NCBI GenBank assembly: GCA_904846145.1
Contig: CAJGZL010000001.1
Span: 2,728,001-2,792,000 of the forward strand
Reading direction: 5' to 3'
Source of the DNA: Psychrobacter immobilis
GTDB lineage: Bacteria > Pseudomonadota > Gammaproteobacteria > Pseudomonadales > Moraxellaceae
Length of the DNA stretch: 64,000 bases
Shown here: positions 56,372 through 64,000 of the stretch, one piece after another
Position numbering within the stretch: position 1 is the stretch's first letter
How the letters are laid out: every line of letters begins with the position of its first letter
Notes under the pieces: model-generated
Told to the model about the DNA's origin: nothing
Database searches by the model: none
The model's input: the letters and a program-made list of their open reading frames with translations, nothing else
Position numbers and translations under genes: made by a program

Positions 56372-57337
56372 ATGAAAAATATAAATAACCATTGTACTTT
56401 GCCTGCACTAAGGCCCCTGCCAACTTGGTTCAAAATGGCAATTAAACCTATAGTAGTGCTTACGATTGGTGCCAGTAATATCAGCACTTATGCCGCGGTG
56501 TTAAGTATCGATAATGAGCGTAGAATTCAAGTTCGCTCAGGAGGCGGTGATACTATCAATGCCTATATTACCTCAACGACTTCAAATACTGTAAACAGTG
56601 ACAGTATGCAAGGTCTTATCGAGCAAAAACAGCAACAATATGAGTTTGATGCTAGGGTATCAATAGAAGAGAGCAAGCGCGTTTACGTAAGCCCGCCCAG
56701 TTATAATACTCGCTATGCGACCGCCTATTCTTCAAGCTACGGCAGCAGCAACAACACTCGCTACGGCTATAATAACACTGCCAGTATGAGTATGGACTTT
56801 GGCAGTTGGCTGGGTAGTAATAGCTGGCGAGCTGAACAGGTAAATAATTACAAGCGTTATCTAAGCGCACGGCTAGGAGCGCAAAACGTACCGCCGCTGA
56901 ACCAGCTGCTAACCACCGCCCGTAGCTGGGATAAGTGCGGCTATGAGCCCTACCAATTACCGCCACAAGAGCTTTGGGCAAACATTGTACCGACGCTACG
57001 ACTCTATAACGATCTAAAATCTCAAGGGGTACTACCAGCCTCAGCTGAGATACGTTCAGTATATCGAAGCCCAAGTCTCAATGCTTGTGCAGGCGGTGCG
57101 GATGCGAGCAAGCATATGACTGGAGGAGCGATGGACATTTGGGTGCCTGAGTATCAGGATGACTTATGGCGTATCAGCAAGCTACAAGATAATCTATGTC
57201 AGTTTTGGCAATACCAAGGGGTCGGTTACAACTTTGGTTTAGGTCTATACTCGACAGGTGCTATTCATTTAGATACCGAAGGCCATCGCAAGTGGGGTTT
57301 TCAGCATTCCAGTAGTAGCTCAGCGTGTCGTTATTGA
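56372..57337 (+). CDS. M15-family D,D-peptidase-like protein
   Basis: The 321-residue protein has an N-terminal signal region, a linker rich in Ser, Tyr and Asn, and a C-terminal zinc peptidase domain of the M15/D-Ala-D-Ala carboxypeptidase-like fold. That domain has SVYRSPSLNACAGGADASKHMTGGAMDI and AIHLDTEGHRKWGF, supplying the expected H, D and H ligands. It would act on peptidoglycan or related peptides. The IS982 element ends only 33 bp before the ATG, so its native promoter is likely split. Confidence 0.82.
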   Translation: MKNINNHCTLPALRPLPTWFKMAIKPIVVLTIGASNISTYAAVLSIDNERRIQVRSGGGDTINAYITSTTSNTVNSDSMQGLIEQKQQQYEFDARVSIEESKRVYVSPPSYNTRYATAYSSSYGSSNNTRYGYNNTASMSMDFGSWLGSNSWRAEQVNNYKRYLSARLGAQNVPPLNQLLTTARSWDKCGYEPYQLPPQELWANIVPTLRLYNDLKSQGVLPASAEIRSVYRSPSLNACAGGADASKHMTGGAMDIWVPEYQDDLWRISKLQDNLCQFWQYQGVGYNFGLGLYSTGAIHLDTEGHRKWGFQHSSSSSACRY

Positions 57338-57498
57338 CAATAAGTTCTAAAGCCCGTGCTACTTAAAACGCTCTAGTATATAAAGTATGATTAGTTGATA
57401 GGTTAATTGACGGGCAAGTCACCTATAGTAGACGAATGTTGGTGAAATTATGGTTAAAATGGACTTACAAATAGTAGCCGCTATAGTAAGTGTAATTT

Positions 57499-58077
57499 AT
57501 GAATAAAGTAAGTCTAATATTATTAACCAACACCAGTCTCTACCCGCTAAAAAAACACTATTCTCTAAGCTCAAAAATAATGCGTGTAAGTGGTAGTAGT
57601 ATTATGACTTGCACATTATTATTAACCAGTGGTTGTTTGGCTGAGAATACTAGTGAAGAGCTTGCCGATACGACTACTAAAGAGGCGGCTCTTGAATTAC
57701 AAAGACAGCAAGATATCGCTGACATTGAAGACAACATTATCAACTCTTATGCACGCCTAGCGGCCAAGCGCCCTGATCTGTGTCCCAAGATACTGCAAAA
57801 AGAGACTGACAATGATGTGATAGAACGAGTAAACGAGGTGATGGTGGACAGTTCTTGTGACTACTATCTATATCCAGAGGTCAATCAACGCCTCAAAGTT
57901 ACCCTTAATACGGATCAAATTGAAGCGCTGCTGATTGTACCGACCTTGCACAATTTCGCTAACGGCGATTATCTAGTGGAGTCCTATGATAAGCATGTGA
58001 TTCGGCTGAACTATATTGGATCTAAGTATAAGCCTGAGCGCCTCAATTATGATGTAAAGATTGAAGTCAAAGAGTAG
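57499..58077 (+). CDS. Hypothetical lipoprotein
   Basis: The 192-residue frame contains a lipoprotein signal (CTLLLTSGC) around residue 46, so the true start may be the ATG at 57580 (MRVSGSSIM) rather than 57499. The mature part begins with a helical stretch (ALELQRQQDIADIEDNIINSYARLAAKRPDLC) and ends in beta-rich sequence. I do not recognise the family. Confidence 0.65.
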   Translation: MNKVSLILLTNTSLYPLKKHYSLSSKIMRVSGSSIMTCTLLLTSGCLAENTSEELADTTTKEAALELQRQQDIADIEDNIINSYARLAAKRPDLCPKILQKETDNDVIERVNEVMVDSSCDYYLYPEVNQRLKVTLNTDQIEALLIVPTLHNFANGDYLVESYDKHVIRLNYIGSKYKPERLNYDVKIEVKE

Positions 58078-58106
58078 TCGCGCTTTAGAAAGTTGTCGTC
58101 ATATTT

Positions 58107-59672
58107 TTATTCTAAATCTGCATTCCAAGGACTATCTTGTCCTACGGTCACGATCAAGAACTTGTCAGGGTTAAGGGTGTTGTTTAAGGTTTGATTGACA
58201 TCGGTAAGGTTAACTTTATCGATACGATTCATATAGTCCGTCAAATAATTATCAGGCAGCTGATAAAAATTCATCATACCTAGTAAATTATTGATACCTG
58301 CATTACTCGCAAAGCTCATCGGAAAGCTGTTTTTTAGATTATCAGTAGTTAGTCGCATCTCAGACGCTGTTATCCCTTGGTCTAAAGTATCATCTATCAC
58401 TTTTATACTGGCGTCTATAGCGGTGCGAGCTTTATCATTACGCGTTGAAAAGCCGATTTGATAAGGGCCGCGCGTCAGCATTGGACTCATTGAGCCTGAT
58501 ATGCCATAAGTCAGTCCAAGGTTTTGTCTTATCTCAGTCATCAACCGCGCATTAAAGTCGCCTCCTGCTAACACCTCATTACCCACCGCAAAGTTTGTCT
58601 GCTGTTGCTGGGCTTGCGCGTCAGTGGCGCGTTTATTACCTAATTGACCCATCAGCACCGTAGTTTGGGTACTTGGGAAATCGATATGGATACGCTGAGC
58701 TTGGCTCAAGGCTTTGGGTTCAGGTAATGTGCTCGCTGCCGTGCCGAGAGGTAGGTTTGCCGTGATCGTCTCAGCAATCATACGTGCTTGCTCTAAAGTC
58801 ATATTCCCCGTCATCGCTAGTGACGCATTCGCCGCTACTAAATAGCGATCTTTAAAAGCGATTAAGTCTTGGCGCTCAATACTTGGCACGCTCTCAAGAG
58901 TACCTGATGAGGGGTGAGCATAAGGGTGCTCGCCGTACAAGGCTTTGTCAAAGGCAAGGCTGGCAAGACTGCTAGGGTCTTGCTTTTGCTGTTGTAATCC
59001 GACTAATAATCTGGCCTTGTTACGCGCTAGGATCTCTTTGTCGAAGGTCGGTGTCGTTAGCATCTGAGTCATCAGATCTACAGCAGGCAAGAGATGCTCG
59101 TCATCAGAGAGACTACGCAAGGATACGATAAACATATCTTTATAAGCGCTGCTGTTTAGGTTGATGCCTAAAGTCTCAACCGCGCGAGTAAAGTCATCCT
59201 CCGCTAAATTTTGCGTGCCTTGGGTCAGCATAGTGGCGCTCATGCTGGCAATACCAAAGCCATTTGAATCATCCATGCGTACATCACCATCGCGAGCACT
59301 ACCTGCATTGAAGCGCAAGTCAATATCGACGATAGGCAGAGCCGCTGCCTGCACGAATGATACGCGCACGCCAGCTTGAGTCGTGAAGTGCTCAATACTA
59401 GGAACAGTAACGCTCAAAGGCTGGACATCATCAAGGCTAGTGAGCGTCGCTAGGGCTGCGATAGGCGCGTCAGCATCCACCATAGCAGCCGCTCTCTCAG
59501 ATTCAAATGCAGCTTCAGCCGCATGCGCTTGCATATTTAACGCTGCAAAACTCATGAATAGAGCTGCGCTTAAAGCGGATAACGATTTATAATTTGGGCT
59601 TGATGTTTTATTAATGGATACTTGATTACTTGATATCTTATTAACAGTAGCGGTTATTTTTAATTTTGACAT
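58107..59672 (-). CDS. M16-family protein lacking zinc site (partner subunit)
   Basis: The 521-residue protein has a signal peptide (ending near residue 52, ALNMQAHA) and an M16 peptidase-like fold (DIDLRFNAGSARDG and later NARLMTEIRQNLGLTYGISG). Where active members have HxxEH, this one has NGFGIASM, so it should not bind zinc. Such inactive members pair with an active one; here the gene directly upstream encodes it. The two genes are 92 bp apart and likely form an operon. Confidence 0.88.
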   Translation of the reverse strand: MSKLKITATVNKISSNQVSINKTSSPNYKSLSALSAALFMSFAALNMQAHAAEAAFESERAAAMVDADAPIAALATLTSLDDVQPLSVTVPSIEHFTTQAGVRVSFVQAAALPIVDIDLRFNAGSARDGDVRMDDSNGFGIASMSATMLTQGTQNLAEDDFTRAVETLGINLNSSAYKDMFIVSLRSLSDDEHLLPAVDLMTQMLTTPTFDKEILARNKARLLVGLQQQKQDPSSLASLAFDKALYGEHPYAHPSSGTLESVPSIERQDLIAFKDRYLVAANASLAMTGNMTLEQARMIAETITANLPLGTAASTLPEPKALSQAQRIHIDFPSTQTTVLMGQLGNKRATDAQAQQQQTNFAVGNEVLAGGDFNARLMTEIRQNLGLTYGISGSMSPMLTRGPYQIGFSTRNDKARTAIDASIKVIDDTLDQGITASEMRLTTDNLKNSFPMSFASNAGINNLLGMMNFYQLPDNYLTDYMNRIDKVNLTDVNQTLNNTLNPDKFLIVTVGQDSPWNADLE

Positions 59673-59764
59673 TATGGTTTCTTCTTATTTACAGACTGGA
59701 TAGCGATATTTTTAGAGGTATTGATAAATGGCGATTAAAATGTATAGCAAGGTTAGGGCTATTT

Positions 59765-61195
59765 TTATTTACTCGCTGAGTCTTTCGGCGGTATCACTTG
59801 CATCACCGTCAAATTATCATTGACCAAATACTTTTTACTAGCCGCTTGAATATCCGCGACCGATACGCGATCTAACTTAGCAGGTAAGCTGGCAAGCAAT
59901 CGATCATCGAGACCGATAGACTGCATGGATCCAATCATCCGCGCTTGTCCTGCCATGCTGTCTTGCGCGTACACTAGGCTTGTGACAGTATTTGTTTTGG
60001 CGCGATTGATCTCATCCGCTGCGATAGGGTCTATTGCTAATTTATTGATCTCATTAGTAATAGCTTGTTGCGCCTGCTCTAAGCTGACGCCTGCGCGGGG
60101 TGTCGCTTGAATTAAAAATAAACCGTCACCACGATCTAGCAGGTCATAAGAGGTGCCAACAGTGGCAAGCAGACCTTGCTCGCGAATGAGGCGACTCTCA
60201 AGTCTTGCTGATAGACCACCATCTAATACGTCCTGTGCCAGTGATAGCGCATAAGCTTGCTTTTCATTAGCACTGCCAATAGTCAGCAAACTTGGTACGT
60301 TGTAACCCATCAATAATACTGGCACTTGTACCGCTTGCTCGGACTCTACTTTTTTATAACCGCGAAACCCTTGCTGGGTCACTGCTGGCCGCGCTGGCAG
60401 CTCGCTTGGTGTCAGCTGACCAAAATAGCGTTTTACTTGTGCCAATACCTCACTTGGCTCTACATCCCCTACGATAACCAAAGTTGCATTATTGGGCGCA
60501 TACCAAGTGCTATACCAGTCTTTTAGCTCGGGTAAAGTGATAGATTCCAGCTCATTCATTGGCCCAATGACTGATTCACCTTTAGGGCTATCAGGCATTG
60601 CGAGCAATCGAAAGGATTCGTACGCTTTTGCTAAAGGGTTATCATCGGTACGCTGACGGCGCTCCTCCATCACCACCTGATGCTCCTTAGCAAATTCACT
60701 TTCATCAAATAACAAATTGGTCATTCGATCCGCTTCTAGCTCTAATGCTAATGGCAAGCGATTAGCTGGGAACAGCTCATAGTAGCCTGTGTAATCGTAG
60801 CTAGTAAAAGCATTATTGGTGCCACCAAATTTTGCAATCAAACGCTCATAATCATCGCTAGATACTGCACTGGTGCCCTTGAACATCATGTGCTCTAGCA
60901 AATGCGAGATTCCGCCTTTATCGATTGGCTCATCGGTAGAGCCGACGTTATACCATATTTGGGTCATCACCACAGGCGCGCGGTGATCTTCTTTGACAAT
61001 GATTTTAAGCCCGTTATCCAGCTTATACTCATGACGACCAGATAGGTCTATAGCCAAGGCCGACGACGCCTCATTATTTTGCATAGCAGCTACAGTACTG
61101 GGTGTAGAGACATCTGAGGTAAGCGTTTGGCAAGCACTAAGCGCGGTGGTGAGTGCTAAGGCAAAAGCTACCTGTAAGATATGAGATGACGACAT
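59765..61195 (-). CDS. M16-family zinc peptidase, lipoprotein
   Basis: The 476-residue protein has a lipoprotein signal (ALSAC near residue 22). The inverted zinc motif HLLEHMMFKGTS (HxxEH) is followed 70-odd residues later by the third-ligand glutamate region KEHQVVMEERRQRTDDNP. The R/Y pair of the C-terminal half is suggested by RLIREQGLLATVGTSY. Bacterial M16 pairs degrade peptides in the periplasm. The partner is the next gene. Confidence 0.93.
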   Translation of the reverse strand: MSSSHILQVAFALALTTALSACQTLTSDVSTPSTVAAMQNNEASSALAIDLSGRHEYKLDNGLKIIVKEDHRAPVVMTQIWYNVGSTDEPIDKGGISHLLEHMMFKGTSAVSSDDYERLIAKFGGTNNAFTSYDYTGYYELFPANRLPLALELEADRMTNLLFDESEFAKEHQVVMEERRQRTDDNPLAKAYESFRLLAMPDSPKGESVIGPMNELESITLPELKDWYSTWYAPNNATLVIVGDVEPSEVLAQVKRYFGQLTPSELPARPAVTQQGFRGYKKVESEQAVQVPVLLMGYNVPSLLTIGSANEKQAYALSLAQDVLDGGLSARLESRLIREQGLLATVGTSYDLLDRGDGLFLIQATPRAGVSLEQAQQAITNEINKLAIDPIAADEINRAKTNTVTSLVYAQDSMAGQARMIGSMQSIGLDDRLLASLPAKLDRVSVADIQAASKKYLVNDNLTVMQVIPPKDSASK

Positions 61196-61412
61196 AGACT
61201 TTTCTACTTATAAATGATGATAAAATATGAGCGTTCAATTTGAGTATTAAAAACTAGAGAGCTTTTGCTATATCAGTAATCAAAATTGCGGTAGGCTCTA
61301 ACGCTCTTAGCGTACTACAACCCGATACCGAAAAACATGATATCGATAAAACAAGGGTATAAACAATTTTATTCAATGATGAGTCCATCCTATACAATAC
61401 TTAAAAATTGGA

Positions 61413-61571
61413 TTATAAAGACTTACTCGCGCCAACCATAATGCTAGCTGTGGGTTTAAACTCTTGCGTAGTGCTACAGCCAGTCGCAGATACCGTTATA
61501 ATCGTTAGCAAAACGGCTGCGCTTATAGCGGTGACTTTATGAGTTAGCTTTTTCTTAGAAGTTGATAACAT
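61413..61571 (-). CDS. Small lipoprotein, 52 residues
   Basis: This short frame starts at an ATG with AAGGAAA eight bases upstream. It encodes a lysine-rich N-terminus, a hydrophobic core (AVLLTIITVSA) and a lipobox ending TGC, then only 20 residues (STTQEFKP and on). The layout recalls small lipoproteins such as entericidins, but I see no specific match. It lies between ftsY and the M16 genes. Confidence 0.7.
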   Translation of the reverse strand: MLSTSKKKLTHKVTAISAAVLLTIITVSATGCSTTQEFKPTASIMVGASKSL

Positions 61572-61820
61572 GGCTTTTCCTTATACTATTATGAGCCCGT
61601 CAAACATGCAAACATGGCGTAAGCATAGGGGATAACTGGCAAACTTAAGGTCATAATTTTGTGTCCTAATCTTAAGCTCATCTTACTCAATTGAATAGGA
61701 TGAATGCTGAGCATACCTAGAGTTATGCTAAACTAGGCAAAATACAATTTATACCAAGCGCATTTTATTATAAGTCAAAATCACTGAATAAAAACTCTTG
61801 ATAACATTTAGGTCAAATTT

Positions 61821-63152
61821 ATGAATAATACTAATAATAGCAGTCGTGTCGTCATTAACCTTGACGGCAGTCTTGATGAATTAGATGACGATGATATCAC
61901 GCTACCCAGTATGCCTGCGCAGTCTGTCGCTATTGTTGATGAGCCTGACGTTGCAACCGTAGAAGATAGTAAAGATATAGTCGATAGAGACTTATCTAGC
62001 GTAACAGCGGTAGGCAATATAGCTCTGGGTGCTCCTTTGATTACGCCTGAGCTTGATAAGACCCAACTTGATAAGAATGAGCAGGTTGCGATTAGCCATC
62101 ACAATGTTGAAGATGAATCAGCGCAAATTGATATACCGAAAATGCCGCTACAGGCACAGTTAGGAGATAATGCCGACTCTGCAACAGAGCAGCAGGATGA
62201 TGAGCCACAAGGCAGTCAAAAAGGCAGCTGGTTCAATCGGATGAAGTCGGGGCTGAGCAAATCGCGTAAGAATTTGGCTGGCGGTATGGTCAATATCCTA
62301 ATCGGTGGTAAAGAGATCGATGATGAGCTGTTAGAAGAGGTCGAAGATCAGCTATTGGTCGCTGATATCGGGGTCAATGCGACCAATCGTATTATCAAGA
62401 ATTTGACCGAACAGACTGATCGTGGTGATTTGATTTATGCGCATTCGCTCTATAAAGCGCTGCAAACGGAGCTGGTTGATATTCTCACACCTAAAGTCGC
62501 GCCCCTAATAATCGATACCACCAAAAAGCCCTTTGTGATTTTAGTAGTCGGAGTTAATGGCGTAGGCAAAACTACCACTATCGGCAAGCTGGCTAAGCGA
62601 TTACAAGGCGAGGGCAAGTCCGTAATGCTAGCCGCTGGTGATACTTTCCGTGCGGCGGCGACCGAGCAGCTACAAATATGGGGTGAGCGCAATGATATTC
62701 CAGTGGTCGCTCAAGGTCATGGCTCAGATAGCGCCTCTGTTATTTTTGACGCTATGCAGTCGGCTAAAGCCAAAAACATCGATGTGTTAATTGCGGATAC
62801 GGCTGGACGCTTGCAGAACAAAGCCTACTTGATGAATGAGCTGGAAAAAGTCGTACGGGTTATGCGTAAAGCTGATCCAAGTGCGCCGCATGAAGGGATG
62901 ATCGTTCTTGATGCAGGCACAGGCCAAAACGCGATTAATCAAGTTGAGCTATTTAATAAAGTTGTGCCGTTAACAGGGATTACCATTACCAAACTCGATG
63001 GTACCGCAAAAGGTGGTGTCGTCTTTAATATTGCTGAAACTACTGATGTGCCTATTCGTTATATAGGAGTCGGTGAGTCGATAGATGATCTACGCGCCTT
63101 TAGTCCTAAGCAGTTCGTCGCCGCCCTGTTTGAGACCGATGATAAAGAGTAG
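61821..63152 (+). CDS. ftsY: Signal recognition particle receptor FtsY
   Basis: FtsY receives SRP-bound ribosomes at the membrane. The 443-residue protein has an acidic N-terminal A domain (about residues 1-130) and an NG GTPase domain: VVGVNGVGKTTTIGKLAKRL, AAGDTFRAAATEQL, DVLIADTAGRLQNK, TKLDGTAKGG and IRYIGVGESIDDLRAF. All five G motifs are intact. Confidence 0.97.
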   Translation: MNNTNNSSRVVINLDGSLDELDDDDITLPSMPAQSVAIVDEPDVATVEDSKDIVDRDLSSVTAVGNIALGAPLITPELDKTQLDKNEQVAISHHNVEDESAQIDIPKMPLQAQLGDNADSATEQQDDEPQGSQKGSWFNRMKSGLSKSRKNLAGGMVNILIGGKEIDDELLEEVEDQLLVADIGVNATNRIIKNLTEQTDRGDLIYAHSLYKALQTELVDILTPKVAPLIIDTTKKPFVILVVGVNGVGKTTTIGKLAKRLQGEGKSVMLAAGDTFRAAATEQLQIWGERNDIPVVAQGHGSDSASVIFDAMQSAKAKNIDVLIADTAGRLQNKAYLMNELEKVVRVMRKADPSAPHEGMIVLDAGTGQNAINQVELFNKVVPLTGITITKLDGTAKGGVVFNIAETTDVPIRYIGVGESIDDLRAFSPKQFVAALFETDDKE

Positions 63153-63197
63153 ATAGTGAAGATAATAATTGACATAACCTAAGCTTAAGGAGCCATT

Positions 63198-63785
63198 ATG
63201 ATTGTAACCACGACCAAGCTGCAAACCTATATCTTGGCCCTAATCGTGAGGCAGAGCGAGAGTGATTTTTCGAGTACAGGCGCGCCACAGCTTGTTGAGA
63301 TGAGTTGGCTCTCTCATGATGAATGGTGGACAGACTCAAAATCATTTGCCAAGCTTAAAGCTCATTATAAACTCGTAGATAAAGATTTTAAGTTTATTGA
63401 AAAGCACAATTTAGTGAGGACTGATCCTGCTCAAGCGGTATTATTAGACGCTATTATGCAAGTCGACGAATACGCGCAGGAAGAGAGAAAACACTTTGAT
63501 TTGCCGTTAGATCTCTCTTTAGGTACTCAGTTTCAACAGCGCGTATGGCGAGAGCTGCAAAAGATCAAATTAGGTGAGACCATAAGTTATGCTACTCTAG
63601 CAACACGCATTGGCAATCCTAAAGCCTATCGTGCAGTCGCTAATGCGAACAGCAAGAACCCGTTTAGCCTTATCATTCCGTGTCATAGAGTGATTGCTAG
63701 CGATGGCAAACTTGGCGGCTATACGGGTGGTCTGGATAAAAAGGAGTATCTGCTTGCTTTGGAAGGGGTTAAGTGTAGGCCTTAA
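63198..63785 (+). CDS. ogt: Methylated-DNA-protein cysteine methyltransferase
   Basis: The 195-residue protein has the alkyl-acceptor motif IIPCHRVIASDGKLGGYTGG, preceded by GTQFQQRVWRELQKIKLGETISYATLA. These belong to the DNA-binding domain of O6-alkylguanine transferases. The N-terminal domain is degenerate. Ogt-type rather than Ada-type is inferred from the absence of an AraC domain. It starts 45 bp after ftsY. Confidence 0.9.
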   Translation: MIVTTTKLQTYILALIVRQSESDFSSTGAPQLVEMSWLSHDEWWTDSKSFAKLKAHYKLVDKDFKFIEKHNLVRTDPAQAVLLDAIMQVDEYAQEERKHFDLPLDLSLGTQFQQRVWRELQKIKLGETISYATLATRIGNPKAYRAVANANSKNPFSLIIPCHRVIASDGKLGGYTGGLDKKEYLLALEGVKCRP

Positions 63786-63803
63786 TTTATTTCTTTACCT
63801 AAT

Positions 63804-63840
63804 AAAAAAGCCAAATGCTTTGATAGCATTTGGCTTTTTT
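63804..63840. terminator. Bidirectional terminator after ogt-like gene
   Basis: AAAAAAGCCAAATGCT pairs with AGCATTTGGCTTTTTT around TTGAT and sits between two convergent genes. Confidence 0.93.
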
Positions 63841-63867
63841 AGTTTAAACTTTTGATTCTCAACACCC

Positions 63868-64000
63868 TTACTCTTGGTTCTCAAGCTCCGCCATCACCGC
63901 GTCAGAGAAATTCACATTGCTATAAACTTCTTGCACATCATCGGCATCTTCTAACATATCGATCATTTTCATAATCTTTAAGGCGTCATCGACATTATCG
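63868..64000 (-). CDS. YebC/PmpR family protein, C-terminal part
   Basis: The frame runs in from the right edge and ends at 63868. The 43 visible residues include [26 protein letters not shown], which matches the conserved C-terminal tail of YebC-type proteins (regulators or translation factors for proline-rich proteins). Only the tail is in the window. Confidence 0.88.
   Translation of the reverse strand, partial: DNVDDALKIMKMIDMLEDADDVQEVYSNVNFSDAVMAELENQE

Overview
The window looks like a chromosomal segment of a Moraxellaceae bacterium, most likely Psychrobacter. The support is a moderately AT-rich genome, an Hfq with a long glycine-rich tail, a CarO-like outer-membrane barrel, the tsaE-mutL-miaA-hfq and kdsD-kdsC-lptC-lptA-lptB-radA gene orders, and protein sequences of Acinetobacter/Psychrobacter character. 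The genus is an inference; no 16S gene is present.

Region 1 (1-13570) is a complete type I-F CRISPR-Cas locus. The array has 72 repeats in the window at an exact 60-nt period (28-nt repeat, 32-nt spacer) and runs off the left edge. It is read on the minus strand from a leader at 4316-4436. Minus-strand genes follow as csy4, csy3, csy2, csy1, cas2-3 and cas1. Between cas2-3 and csy1 (8742-8983) lies what I consider the most interesting object here: a two-repeat, degenerate mini-CRISPR on the opposite strand with its own promoter. Its 20-nt pseudo-spacer matches a CC-flanked site directly upstream of csy1 at 13 of the first 14 positions. The only mismatch is position 6, which type I-F guides do not read. 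This is the architecture expected of a crRNA-like regulator (CreR/CreA type) that would use the Csy complex to repress the csy operon. No convincing toxin gene accompanies it.

Region 2 (13.9-31 kb) holds metabolic and envelope genes: an MFS transporter, two valine-catabolism genes (acyl-CoA dehydrogenase and 3-hydroxyisobutyryl-CoA hydrolase), a CarO-like barrel, a phosphopantetheinyl transferase, Pal, a 266-bp MITE-like element with perfect 18-bp inverted ends, pepN, a Pit phosphate transporter, DAHP synthase, lpxB and rnhB. Region 3 (29.8-42.4 kb) has tandem CAP-domain paralogues, a carboxynorspermidine pair (nspC and its dehydrogenase), and many small or hypothetical genes (PaiB-like, HD, ICMT-like, PhzF, YnfA).

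Region 4 (42.7-52.7 kb) is a core block: tsaE-mutL-miaA-hfq, then the Kdo/LPS-export genes kdsD-kdsC-lptC-lptA-lptB, then radA. Region 5 (52.9-64 kb) holds rlpA, a rodA broken by a one-base frameshift, an IS982-family element with a 6-bp target duplication just upstream of an M15 peptidase gene, an active/inactive pair of M16 proteases, a 52-aa lipoprotein gene, ftsY, a DNA alkyltransferase (ogt-like) and the 3' end of a yebC-type gene. Cell-wall and envelope functions recur, and the rodA lesion may relate to coccoid shape.
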